From NCBI GenBank assembly GCA_011009095.1, contig VTPC01091247.1, positions 1-64,000 of the forward strand: DNA of 64,000 bases, read 5' to 3'. The notes under the pieces were generated by a model. That model was not told where the DNA came from, searched no databases, and was given only the letters and a program-made list of their open reading frames with translations. Shown here in pieces: positions 30,301 to 42,290 of the stretch. How positions within the stretch are numbered: the stretch's first letter is position 1; each line of letters starts with the position of its first letter. This DNA is from Ignelater luminosus (taxonomy: Eukaryota > Arthropoda > Insecta > Coleoptera > Elateridae). The translations under genes were made by a program, and so were the position numbers.

Positions 30301-32143
30301 ACAGAATAACAATTTAAAATTTTATAAGTTTAGTTAGCATTATTAACATTTTATACAGGATTTTTTTTATTGTTTTTTTTTTAACTCAATATTCAATATT
30401 TTCATTTTATTTCACATTTCCTTCCCATTTCTCCCTTATTTTCCTCTATTTTCCAACTAGCTTTCATTCATGCTGCATTCATACAAATCATTTTCTACAA
30501 CTTCTTAAGAAATTGCAAAAATTATTTTCTCTAGTAGTAACGTTTTCTTCATATAACTAACTTAACTCCCTGCCTCATTTATCTACTTCAATATCATATT
30601 TTATCTTTACTTATTCATATTAAGGATCATATTTTGACCTTTTCTTTTAATATTATCAATCATATCATTAATTATTTATTATTATTATCATTATTATTCT
30701 ACTAACTTCATATTCGAATCTTCATAATTATCATCATTTTAAAAATACTTCATTAATAATTATTTAACTCATTATGATTATCTTTAACACATTCATTCAA
30801 GCATCATTCATACCTTCTTGTCAAACCTAATACGCAATGTTCCCTATTCTTCTTTGGTTATTTTTGTCAACATTGGTTTCTAATTTTACTTTAACATTCT
30901 CTTGTAGCATTTATTCTAGCTCTTTGATTTTCTTTCTTTTTCTGTATTTGTAATTTCTTTGTTCCTCTCTAACTCCTGATAGTAAATTCTTTAAATGTTT
31001 TTTCATTATCATTTTATATTTTTCCATCCTTATTTTGGATTTACTATCTTTCTTAAATATTTTATACCTCGATTCCTTATTTTTCTTTCTAGTCTTATTT
31101 TTAGATTTTCTTTTGACTTTGATCCCCTCCAATCTTTTATTTTCCATTGTCATCTTCATTTTGTTTCTTCTTTCCGCTTTTATTGCTCTTCTTAGTTTAT
31201 TCTGCCAATTAATAGTACATTTCAATTTTTCTTTATTATTATTGTTATTTTGATAATTTTTTTCTTTTTTGTAATTATTCTTTATCTTATTTTTAAGATT
31301 TGCCTTTCTTATTGGTAAACCGTTAATTCTTTCTTTTGGATTTATTCGTTTGTGGTTTACTGAGAATTTTGCCATATTTTGAATCCCGCTATCTAATATA
31401 CAATAATGACTTGGTCCATGATTACCTGCTGTTGATTTCTCTTCAACATTTTTGTTTATTTTTTCTAATTCTATTTTCACATTCTGCTGGTAGTTTGCTT
31501 GTGCTTTTTCTTGCTCCTTAATTTTCCCATTTATATCTGCATTCCTTATTTGTAACATGTTGATAATTTCTTCTTGGTGTCTTTCTATTTTCCTACGCAT
31601 TTCATTCTGACATTCATCTATCTATCATTCACCTCTTCTTGTATTTCATCTCTCATGTTTTTGACAATATTATCCCATCTATTCTCATGATCTTCAAATT
31701 TTCTTTTAATTTCTTCAAATCTTTTCTCTTGATTATGATTGATTTCTTCAAATCTTTTAGTATTATCTTGTTTAATCTCTTCTAATCTTTTAGTTTGGTC
31801 TTCTATTCTTTTAGTTTGGTCTTCAAATCTTTTAGTTTGGTCTTCAAATCTTTTATCTTGGTCTACCTTTCTATTAATATTTTAAGTAAATCTGGCTGTT
31901 GTTGTCTTATTTCTTTTTGCTCTTTATCTCCCTTTTCAACATCTCCCATGGTCTCCTCCATACTTGTACTTTCTTCTTCCATCTGTTCAATTTCAATATT
32001 TTCTTCCTCTCTTTTGTCCCTTTTTCTACTATCTACCGATTTACCTCGCTTTGACATCTTTCCACTACCAACAGTAACTAACAAAATGATAATTATGTCT
32101 TTTATTTAACTTGCCCTACCACGTTGGGACGCCAATTTTTTTA

Positions 32144-32332
32144 TGTTATGATATGGAGAGCTCTTTTTCTCAGGGTCCTTATTTTTCTTCGTTTGGTTCT
32201 TAATTTTTTTATTAAAACGCTATTTTTTTGACAATATTAATTTATTTATTTTCACTGTCATTACATTTATCAAACAAAAAACAAAATTTTTTTTATACTC
32301 TCTTTTTTTTATCATTTTCAAATATCACTACA
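32144..32332 (-). repeat. Right (5') LTR of the pol-less element
   Basis: Direct copy of 29706-29896. On the minus strand it is followed by the primer-site-like sequence at about 32113-32137. Confidence 0.75.
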
Positions 32333-32925
32333 CATATCACAATATGTAGACAAGTAACAAGCATATAACAAAAGAACACGAATATTAACAAATTTATTAA
32401 ATCGATTTCAAGAGAGTTTTACAACACTTGTGTGTTGCGTATGGGTGGACACTTACCCATGCACCCACGGAAGTTGGCGTCTACGCCTACATTTTTGAAA
32501 AAATAAATAAATAAGGTTGTCCTGTACAAAATACTTATTTTTGTATTAAGTGCACGAAATCAGTGTTTTTTTTTCTAGCGCAGGACTGCGCCAAAAACCA
32601 CTGATTTCACCCACAAAGTACAAACTACGTTTTTTTATAACCTTCAAATACTAATATTGATTTTTTAAAGTAAATTATAGAAAACAAGTTGAGAATGGCG
32701 AGTATAGTCGCATCGCACTTTTTAATATTGACTTATTAAAAATAAATAAACAATTGATAATATTTTGATTTGTTTCTATTTAATTTGTTTCTGCATATAA
32801 TTACGTCAACATTACCTTTCCACGTGCGTAATAGTCATTTAAGCAACAAGGGCGGTTAGTACGTTTTACCGATTTGAGGGTAATGGGTTTGAGGACTGAG
32901 AGTGTAGCCCGAAGTACCCAATATT
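32333..32925. other. Intergenic with one strong hairpin
   Basis: No gene is seen. It holds the inverted repeat at 32538-32635 and, at about 32421, the self-complementary ACAACACTTGTGTGTT, which also occurs in the left LTR of the BEL element near 35997. Confidence 0.5.
32538..32635. repeat. Foldback inverted repeat (about 100 bp)
   Basis: The arms GAAATCAGTG and CACTGATTTC pair, extending inward through GCGCAG / CTGCGC and outward through TTTGTATTAAGTG against CACAAAGTACAAA. The predicted hairpin spans nearly 100 bp with a 2-base loop (GA). It could be a small MITE or a transcribed hairpin. Confidence 0.6.
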
Positions 32926-33264
32926 TGTAATGTGACCTTGAAACAACGCATATCTATTCGGTCCCTGCCTTTAATTTTGTTCAGATATTCCTTTCTTAGT
33001 GTTTAACGATTAAATTAACTATTTCATTTTGTATGGAGATATTTTCTTTAAATTGTTCACTTTACTGGTTTATAAATCTTGTCTCCACTTATTGGCTCCA
33101 CGAACGTGCCTTTTTCTAAATTAACAATTGCTTTTCGACGCCAAGACGTGTTTATAAACTTTGATTTTGTATAATCTCTGCTTGCGTTGTTCACGGTCTC
33201 ACAACCCTGCATAAGCCAGACCTACATTAAAATAAGGAAGGAGTAGAAAATTTTTTTAGTCTTA

Positions 33265-34525
33265 CGAGGACGGTTCAGTAAGTACCCGTGTTTGACGACA
33301 GAAGGCGTTCCTGAGGGAAGCTGGTGTTATCATCGTGTGCTGCCATCTATCTAACGATGGTATAACAAATTGCAGACTGATTGATAGGTTAGTTTGGATT
33401 TGACAGCCATTTGAGTAAGACGTGTTTCGTGATTTTAGCTAAGATGGAAAAAGAGCAGTATCGTTCGGTAATTCGCTTTCTGTTTTTGGAAGGGAAGAAA
33501 TGCGAGGAGATAAAAGCAAAGTTGGATGCTGTTTATGGGGACACTTCGCCATCTATGACCACAGTTAGATATTGGTTCAACTAATTTAAACGTGGGCGAA
33601 CATCCGTTTTTGATGAGGAGCGACCAGGACGCCTGGCAGACGTGGTTACCGAGGAAATCATTTAAAAAGTCCACGACATGATTCTCGCTGATCGACGAAA
33701 GAAAGTGCGTGAAGTAGCAGAGGCCGTAGGTGTGTCGACCGGAACGGCAATTAATATTTTACATGATAAGTTGGCGATGAAAAAATTGTCGGCGCGATGG
33801 GTGCCGCGATTGCTAACGGTGGACAACAAGCGGATGCGGCTGTTAACTTCGAAGCAGTCTTTGGAGCAATTTAAGCGAAATCCGAAGGAGTTTTTGCGTC
33901 GAGTTGTCACCGTTGATGAAACCTGGATTTATCATTACACACCAGAAACTAAGCAACAATCAAAACAATGGATTTCTCCCGGTGAATCTGCTCCAAAGAA
34001 GGCGAAGATGGTTCCATCGGCCGGAAAGGTCATGGCGACGATTTTTTGGGATGCGAACGGCGTCATCCTGATGGATTTTTTAGAAAAAGGAAGAACGATC
34101 ACTGGACAATACTACAGTGGGTTATTAGACAGCTTCGACAAAAAATTGAAGGAGACACGGCCGCATTTGGCGAAAAAGAAGGTGCTGTTTCACCACGATA
34201 ACGCACCAGCACATTCATCCGGAGTTGTCGCCGCCAAACTGCATGAATTGCGTTATGAATTGCTGCCGCACCCCCGGTATTCACCCGATCTGGCTCCCTG
34301 CGACTTTTTCTTGTTTCCTAACATGAAGAAACGAGGAAGTCATCGCCGAGATAGAAACGTATTTTGAAGAGTTCGACAAATCGTATTTTTTGGAGGGGTT
34401 AAAAAAATGGCAGGAACGTTGGGAGAAGTGTATATTTCTAAAAGACTAGGTTGAAAAATAAAAAGAAATTTTTGAAAAAAATTGTGTCTTCATTTCTAAC
34501 ACGGGTACTTATTGAACCGCCTTCG
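33265..34525 (+). mobile_element. Mariner element, broken
   Basis: Inverted ends share GGTTCARTAAGTACCCGTGT and TA flanks sit at 33263-33264 and 34526-34527. It is 1261 bp, near full length, and inserted in the old LTR-like repeat. It resembles the intact mariner at 20533-21804 in protein but has different ends. Confidence 0.9.
33444..34461 (+). pseudogene. Mariner transposase (DD34D), broken
   Basis: It begins MEKEQYRSVIRFLFLEGKK. Two in-frame stops interrupt the N-terminal domain (after YWFN and after TEEII). The frame 33678-34367 then keeps SARWVPRLLT and all three catalytic aspartates: VTVDETWIYHYT, HHDNAPAHSS and YSPDLAPCDFF. A small deletion with a frame change near 34330 removes the region after NMKK. 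The tail EEVIAEIETYFEE ... WEKCIFL follows in another frame, with one more stop before VEK. Not functional. Confidence 0.9.
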
Positions 34526-35790
34526 TATAAGGCCTTCTGTATTTTTTTCTGGTTGAGTTTGAACTAGGCCAGTTCCAGTTTCTTTGTTCGAGTAAGCGGG
34601 AGCTGTGTGCGACGAGGCGTAAAGCATTTTTGGTTAGCTCTGGTACGGTACAAACAAACGCCACAATATTTTGCTGGCTAAGGTTAGTTATTTGTGGAAC
34701 GTTATATTTGGTGAACCCTAGAAGATGGGCTTCTGAAGGGTTGTAAATTTTGCAGCGTTTAGCGGATGTATGTGTTAACCCGTAAGCTAAAAGATTTTAC
34801 GTATTGACTCTTAAGTTTGTGGGAAAAGCAAAAATCGTTCTAACGTTTAAATTCATCTTGTTTGGTTACGTCTCTTTCGGAGCGGTCCAAATAACACCTA
34901 GTGTTTCGGCCCTTAAATTATTGTTTGCTTCATGAAAAAGAAACCATTCGTTTAAGTAGATTTTGGTGTAAAATAATACAGTGAACACTAAAAACTGAGC
35001 TTTCAGTTTGTTAATAACAATTTTAAAGAGAAAAACGCTTAAATTCAATAGTGTGTTGAGAACCTTTTTTTGAATCACAAAAACGCTCGTGAAATTCAAA
35101 ATACATATGGGCTGCCGTCCAAGTGTATAGAACGCAACAAAGCCTCGGAGCTCCTGGTGCTCTATTGATAGTATTTCAAAACGAAAGAAACCTGGAGGAA
35201 TCAGGTAATATGTAAGAGAACCATTTATTTTTTTGGTTATATTTTGTTGTTATTGTGTAACGTGCACTTTGTGCAGATCAAGTCAAAATGCCCTTGAAAA
35301 GAATTATTAAATTCTTTTCTTTGATTTGACATTTATATATTTTTTGTATAATTATTTAGCTTGTATTCTGAACATTCAAAGGTAACAATAGTTGGTTTAT
35401 AATATACATTGTATCTTGAAACATTTTAAAAGTAACCAATTGTTCTTTAATTTTGGAAAAGTTAAATTACATTTGATTACAGTTTGGTAATTAAAAATCC
35501 ATTCTTTGCTTTTGGTGTTTGATAATCTTTTTGTTATATATAATCTAAGAAATCTTTGTGTTTTTCTATAAATTTGGCTTCTATCCCCTTCTGGGAAGAG
35601 TCTTTGAAGTATAATTTCCTTTTGTTATATTTTTTTTTGTGTTATTATTTACGCTAAGTTACTAACCCCCTTTTATTCATTTGTTTAATTATATATTTTT
35701 ATTTTATTTCTTTTTGAGAACAATAAATTGCAGAAAAATTCAGTTTGTTACTTTATTGAAGAGTAAAGTGTAAAAGGGTTTATTATATAT

Positions 35791-36228
35791 TGTGGCGCAA
35801 ACGATTCAAAAAAATACATTCAAAATTAACTCGGACTGTAAATAATAATAATAGTGATGGTTACTTACCTTTGAAGAGGGCCTTGTAAGGTTGAAGAAAT
35901 GGGACCAAGATACAGACAGAAACGAACACACAATGTAAAACAAACAATTATCGAAATTAATACGATAACCCAGGGTGCGCGTTAGTTGGACTTGTACAAC
36001 ACTTGTGTGTTCTTGGGAGGCAAGAAGACAACTCTAGGAGATGTAGAATTTAAAAATGGGAATGGACCGTGGGAGGTGGGGCTGAAAAGCTATTATATTT
36101 ACAGTCCATTTCATGAACAAAAAAAAAGAATTTTTTTTTCTTAGCAAACAGTAACGAACAATCAAGTAAAATTAATTAATTAAAATAAACAAAATTATAC
36201 GTATGTGTATCTTAAATATTTATTTACG
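35791..36228 (-). repeat. 3' LTR of the BEL/Pao element
   Basis: Direct repeat of 41434-41764, about 100 bp longer. The extra stretch holds ACAACACTTGTGTGTT. It ends in TATTTATTTAC on the + strand. Confidence 0.85.
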
Positions 36229-36426
36229 AGTAAACTTAACAACCGCCCACCAAAACACAAGTATTTTACTGTTCCCGAGGCATCGGGCATACCTTTACAA
36301 CAGGACGCTGAATGTCTCCATGATTAGTTTTCAGGGTTACAACGCGACATATTCCGTCGGCGCCGTAATGTAACTTTTGGATTCTGCCTAAACGCCATTG
36401 TAGAGGGTGCAGTATCGTCTATTATT

Positions 36427-36800
36427 NNNNNNNNNNNNNNNNNNNNNNNNNNNNNNNNNNNNNNNNNNNNNNNNNNNNNNNNNNNNNNNNNNNNNNNNNN
36501 NNNNNNNNNNNNNNNNNNNNNNNNNNNNNNNNNNNNNNNNNNNNNNNNNNNNNNNNNNNNNNNNNNNNNNNNNNNNNNNNNNNNNNNNNNNNNNNNNNNN
36601 NNNNNNNNNNNNNNNNNNNNNNNNNNNNNNNNNNNNNNNNNNNNNNNNNNNNNNNNNNNNNNNNNNNNNNNNNNNNNNNNNNNNNNNNNNNNNNNNNNNN
36701 NNNNNNNNNNNNNNNNNNNNNNNNNNNNNNNNNNNNNNNNNNNNNNNNNNNNNNNNNNNNNNNNNNNNNNNNNNNNNNNNNNNNNNNNNNNNNNNNNNNN
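36427..36800. other. Assembly gap (374 N)
   Basis: A run of undetermined bases inside the integrase part of the BEL/Pao element. Any apparent reading through it is meaningless. Confidence 1.
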
Positions 36801-39800
36801 TTTTTGCACCTCGAGTTTTACCTAAGGTTATAAGAAAAGGACCCGCATAATCCACGCCGACACAAGAAAAACATTTGACTTGATTTATCCTAACCGCAGG
36901 TAAATTATTCATAGGAGGCTGGGTAGAAAGAGGCTTAACCCGAAAACATCGGTAACAGTTAGATAAGCAGATATTGCTGACAATATCCAGAAATTCTGAA
37001 GTAGTAGATGCTGTAACGTTTTTAAACCCGGATGACAATTCCTGGAATGAGTGTCTTCAATTATAAGTTTGGCGAGGCGATGGTTTCGCGGGAGAAAAAT
37101 AGGATGCTTCTGATCAAAATCCAGGCTAGAATATGATAACCTACCGCCCACACTGACCAACCCATTTTGGTCAGTAAAAGGATTCAGCCATCTCAGCGAT
37201 TTAGAGTAAAGTTGCTTTGTGCGAAGGTTTTGGATGTCCTCTTGGAAAGAGGAGCTTTGTGCTTCTTTGGCTAGCAATAGCAAAGCGTCATGCAATTCTA
37301 CAGCGCTCAAAGAACCTACAATTCGTTCTGTAGGATTGCGCAGATTGTGAATGAAGCGTCGAGAGTAAGCTACAATCCGCTGTAATTTGACTAATGAGGA
37401 CAAACAATTTAATAAATTATCAAATAAACCACAACGTGAGCTGGCTAGTAAAACCAACCTTCTTTCGTCTGCAAGAATTGACTAGACGAAAAGGAATTGA
37501 CATTAGAGGCAGCCCAAGAATTCTCTGAATGGGAAAGCCATGCTGGTCCAGTCCACCAAAGTGGATGATTTACTAATTGAGATGGTAGTACACCACGAGA
37601 CGCGCAGTCCGCAGGATTATCTGCGGATCGCACGTGACACCAAGATTGAGGTGGAATGCGTTCTTGAGTTAGGCTTACACGATTGCTAACAAAAGTTTTC
37701 TATTTATGCTGGGAAGACCTTATCCACGATAAAGCTACTGTGGAATTAGTCCATGCAAAAATTCTTGTTTGTTCAAGTTGATTCTTGTAACTACTAATTA
37801 AGAATGATATTAATCTGGACAAAAGAATCGCAGCACAAAGTTCTAAGCCGGGCAAGGAAATTCGTCTGATGGGAGCAACCTTAGATTTCGCTCATACTAG
37901 GGTCGTAGTGATCTGATTATTTGAAAGGCCACGTAGATAAACCACCGCTCCGTAACCTAGCTCAGAGGCATTGCAAAATCCATGGATCTGATAAGAACAA
38001 TCAACAAGTTGGGGTAATTCGGAGTTATATTGGGCCCAACGATCACAAAGTTCCTGAGGGGGAGTTTCGTCCCACTCGAGACCTAACCACCATAGATGTT
38101 GAATAATCCTTTTGGCAAAAAAAGGTTAACGGAGAAAGAAATCCCAGGGGATCAAAGATTTTAGCTATCTCTGACAGAATGTTACGTTTTGTGCACACCT
38201 TTTTCGAGACCTCTACCTTATACGAAAAAACGTCACGACTTGGAAACCACTGCAAACCTAGAATTTTTATAGTTAGCTCGGGATTATTATCAAACGAAAG
38301 GGGCATCTGACAGTCGTCTTCGGGTACCGTTTGAAGCAAAGTAGGATGATTGCTTGCCTATTTACGTAATTCGAACCCTCCTTTCAACAACAAGCAATTA
38401 AGTTGTTGCTGAATGGTTAAGGCCTACGTTACGCAGTGCGTTCCAAAAACAATGTCATCAACATAAATGTCAGACTGCAGAACCTCAGCACCGAGAGGAT
38501 AATTATTTTGTTCATCGGTTGCTAATTGATAAATCATGCGTAAAGCTAGAAAAGGGGCCGATGCGGCTCCGTAAGTGACCGTTCCTAATTGGTATTCTTC
38601 TACAGGTCGATTAACATTAAAGCGCCAAAAGATGCGCTGATAATCACAATGAGACGAATTGATTAAAATCTGCCTGTACATTTGTTTAGTGTCAGCCGTA
38701 AACACTATAGCATGCAATCGAAACTTTAGTAAGATGGTTGCGATGTCGTTTTGTAACTTCTGACCTATTAGTAGATGATCGTTCAATGACGCTTCATTGG
38801 GAGGCTTTGCAGACGCATCGAAGACAACACGTAATTTGGTAGTACTACTATCGGGCTTCATTACGCAATGATGCGGTATATAATACGTTTTGTCATGAGG
38901 AAGTGGATTAGACAATAATTGCATGTGTCCGCTATTAAGATAATCTTGTATAAAATCTGAATACATTTTATGCAGTAATGGGTCTTGAAGTAGGCGTCGT
39001 TTAAGAGACGTGACAGGAAAAAATTGGATCGGGGCCATTGAAGGGCAATGCAACAACATATCGACCGGAATCATTACATTAGCAAGAAGCTTTATACAGT
39101 TCTTCACATGCGAGATCCTCTGAAGACATAACTAAATGAGGTGAAACTTCTTTCAACTCCCAGAATTGTTTGAGAGAAGTTTCAAGGGAGGAACTCGAAG
39201 CCACAAAAAGAGAAGTAATCGAAAGTGTTTTCAAAGATACTGGTCCCATTAATACCCAACCAAACACTGTATTAATAGCCGTAGGCTGATTATCTTTACC
39301 TGTGATCTTCCCGTTTTGAAGAATTTCGGGAAAGATATCCGCTCCAAGTAGCACATCAATTTTGCCGGGAGTACCAAAGGTAGGATCTGCAAGGGTGATA
39401 TTCGCAATATGTTCCCATTTGGAAACATCGATATTATTAGTTGGCATATCTCCACAAATTTCTAACAAAACAGCAAATTCCAACGTAAAGATAAAGGTTT
39501 TGTTCAGAAAGCGTATTGCACAGTTAACTGTGCCACTAGAAGTCGATGACCCTTGCCAAATACCTTGAATAGGAATGCAGGATTTGGAACGAGGAATCCC
39601 TAATCTGCGTGCACATTTCTCTGTAACGAAGCTAGCCTGACTAGCGCTATCTAATAGAGCTCGAACCTTAATGGGATTACCCCAAGCATCGATTAACTCG
39701 ACAAGCACACTGGATAATAGCGTGGTGAACTGGTTCAAAGATGTGCTAGTTAATATCGTGTGAGAGCTTACTGTTGCCGAATTCACCGTTGCACTAGTGT

Positions 39801-41433
39801 TATTGATGACTTCTGGCACCTCAAGAGTATCTTGGGAACCGTTGAGAAGTCTTCCTTGGGTAGTATATGGGGCGGACGTTGCATGTTCCGCAGGTTTAGA
39901 GTCAAAACGTAAATGAGTATGGTGTGGGGCTTGACAAACACGGCAAGTATGCGTCGAGTGACAATTTTTCTGCATATGCTACTGACTCAAACAATTAACA
40001 CACAATCTTTTGGATTTTACAAACAAGTACCTATCCTGTGGGGTTCTTTTTAGAAAATCTGGACATTTAGAAATTACATGGTTATGTTTGCAAAGTACGC
40101 ATTGGTGAATGGAGGTTTTGGAAGTATCTACCTTATTCACAACGAAAGATGATTTTGGTTTATGTTGTGTAGAGGGCTTTTCAACGAATTTGTTTGGTTT
40201 TGATAGCACAAGTTTTGAATTAAGCATATTTGCTGTATCTAACGTCTTACAAAGATTGGATAAGAACGTTTTTAAGTTATCAAACGTAGGAAGTTCTATG
40301 GTACTGTGCTTTTTTTCAAAGTATTTTCGCGATTCTATATCTAATTTGTCGAGCATCAGGTTAAATAGTATAAAATCCCACTTATCAACTGGAAAATCTA
40401 ACAGTTTTAAAGCTGAAAGATTCTCTGTGAAGGTATCTAATAAATGACACAAAGCCTCCGGTGTATCTGAATTAAGAGTCGGTAACTTCTGAATTTCCCT
40501 CGAATAATTAGTCGCTAATAAACGCTTATTTTGATATCTGTCACCGAGTGCTTTATACGCAATCGGATAATTTTCTTCTGTCACAGGTAGATTACTCACT
40601 ACAGACAAAAGAGTTTTTGATAGAGAAGAAATTAAATATTGAAATTTTCAACATTAGACAACCAATCGTTTTTATGTATCAACGTATTAAACATATCGCG
40701 AAAAGTACCCCATGTTTTAAAATCTCCCTCGAAGCGTGGAATGTGAATTTTGGGCAATTTCAAATTGTGTGACGAATTATTTGTAGGTTTAACTGTAGGA
40801 GTCGATGGCGCAGCAGGGAGAAACAATTCGTCGACAACCGAAGTGACAAAGAAAAACGCCTCATCCGCTTGTTTCCGAAATGTATCTTCTTCTGTCAGAT
40901 CTGCATCTTTTAAGGAATTTAATAACTGCATATGCCAGGTCATAAAATCGCTTAAATATGAATCTATAAATTTAGCGCGAGATTTCAGCATCCCGTGAAT
41001 TGACACATCATCTAATGCGTTTTGTGCTATTTGTTGGGTTCCTAACAACCTATTCAAATAAATAGTGCGTTGTATTCTTAACTGGGTTTGCTTGCTCATT
41101 TTAAATAAAAGAAGGGTAGCAAGGCAAAGAAACAAAAAAAGGGTTCTTTTACGAATACTGAACTTTCTAAAAGAGATATTTCAGGGATAATGTAGCAGCG
41201 AGAGGCACGAAAGAAACGATGCAACAGTTTTGAGAATGGATCAGGTCAAAATGACCGAAGCCAAGCCGCTAACAAATTATACAATATTAAACGAGGCTAG
41301 CAAAAGAAATTTACGTATACGAGTAATATGTAATATTACTATTAGGTTGTATCTTGGTGGGTTAAATTTAACAATTTACTTTACGAACAAACAATTTATA
41401 AAAATTAAATTCGGCTTGCGAAGGACCAAAAAA

Positions 41434-41764
41434 TGTGGTGTAAACGATTCAAAAAAATACATTCACGCAATAAATTAACTCGGACTGTAAATAATAATAA
41501 TAATGATGGTTACTTACCTTTGAAGAGGGGCTCGTAAGGTTGAAGAAATGGGACCAAGATACAGACAGAAACGAACACACAGTGTGGAATTTAAAATTGG
41601 GAATGGACCGTAGGAAGTGGGGCTGAAAAGCTATTATATTTACAGTCCATTTCATGAACAAAAAAAAAGAATTTTTTTTTCTTAGCAAATAGTAACGAAC
41701 AGTAAAATTAATTAATTAAAATAAACAAAATTATACGTATGTGTATCTTAAATATTTATTTACA
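41434..41764 (-). repeat. 5' LTR of the BEL/Pao element
   Basis: Direct repeat of the left LTR. Read on the minus strand it starts TGTAAATAAATATTTAAG and ends TACACCACA. Confidence 0.85.
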
Positions 41765-42071
41765 ACTAAACAATGTAAACTATTGAGTGAATCACCAGAG
41801 GACCAGTGAAAGCGATAAAATTTGGTATTCTAATTAATTTACAGCTTTATTTATAAGTGGCACCTAAGAGTGTCCAGCAAGTTTCAGTCCGTTTACAAAA
41901 TTCTTTTGTTTATTGATATTGTATTTCTGTCACGTAAAAGGGAGAACTAATTAGGCTCCTTTGCTAAAAATTATAAGTGTTATTTGAAGAATTTAAAGCG
42001 TTAAGTAAATCATTGCTAAATTATCTTTAATAAGTGAAGTGTTCATTGGAAATGTTTTACAAAGTTATCTG

Positions 42072-42144
42072 TATACAGGGTGATATTCTGTAGAGACACT
42101 TGTATACCGGATGTTGTTTCCCAAAGGACCCATATACAGGGTGT
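42072..42144 (+). repeat. About 30-bp tandem repeat, TATACAGGGTG units
   Basis: TATACAGGGTG at 42072, a diverged TATACCGGATG at 42103 and TATACAGGGTG at 42133 are spaced about 30 bp apart. The same arrangement with two units occurs at 55694 and 55724 in the second copy of the LTR-like repeat. Confidence 0.7.
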
Positions 42145-42290
42145 TAATTCACGAGAAACTGCGTGGACTGGCCGTTGGTTCCCTATGACCTTCAGTTCTG
42201 GCGCCCTTAATTTTGAATATCTTTTGAACTAGTCAAGAGTTTTTGGTTGTGCAAGCTTTCTTTTTCTTTTTGTCAAGGTAAGTTTAGCTA

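Larger units (their letters stand above)
29706..32332 (-). mobile_element. Short LTR retroelement without pol, fossil
   Basis: Direct repeats of about 190 bp (29706-29896 and 32144-32332) flank a 2.25-kb interior. Read on the minus strand the LTR starts TGTAGTG and ends ATAACA, with GAGAGTATAAAAAAA as a likely TATA region. Directly inside the right (5') LTR is a primer-site-like TTGGCGTCCCAACGTGG. The interior encodes only charged, lysine-rich coiled-coil protein (about 30911-32060, gag-like). No protease, reverse transcriptase or integrase is seen, so it would be non-autonomous. It is broken. Family is uncertain, possibly Gypsy-related. The LTRs differ at only a handful of positions, so it is not very old. 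Confidence 0.65.
35791..41764 (-). mobile_element. BEL/Pao LTR retrotransposon, fossil
   Basis: LTRs at 35791-36228 (3') and 41434-41764 (5') flank a minus-strand gag-pol interior. Parts in order: gag (about 41100-39980) with the DUF1759-type LPKIHIPRFEGDFKTWGTFR region and a zinc knuckle; retropepsin-like aspartic protease (around LLDSASQASF, about 39640); reverse transcriptase (about 39100-38040, YVDDIVFG motif near 38450); RNase H remnants (about 38000-37450); integrase zinc-binding region and tail (about 37450-36240), ending VVKVCPMPREQ. A primer-site-like TGGTCCTTCGCAAGCC lies just inside the 5' LTR. It is broken in many places and contains an assembly gap. The LTRs differ in length and sequence, so it is moderately old. 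No clean target duplication is seen. Confidence 0.9.
32926..42290 (+). repeat. Old LTR-like repeat, copy 1, split by two insertions
   Basis: Three pieces (32926-33264, 34526-35790, 41765-42290) together make about 2.1 kb. Several stretches can be followed in the same order in copy 2 (54053-56120): TGTAATGT, TTCAGATATT, ACGAACGTG, AGTRGAAAATTTT, the two or three TATACAGGGTG units and CTGGCGCCCT. The last may be a retroelement primer-binding site, which would make the sequence before it a very long LTR. The two copies are strongly diverged, so it is old. The family is unknown. Confidence 0.5.

Noticed and set aside
30995-32109. Open + strand frames rich in Phe, Leu and Ser, looking like membrane proteins
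   Set aside because: They are the antisense of the lysine-rich coiled-coil coding region of the LTR element. The hydrophobic bias follows from the reversed AAA/GAA-rich codons.
35997-36013. ACAACACTTGTGTGTT shared with about 32421 as evidence for a common element
   Set aside because: Only a 16-base self-complementary motif is shared; the flanks do not match.
36427-36800. Long open readings crossing the N run
   Set aside because: They are artefacts of undetermined bases in the assembly gap.
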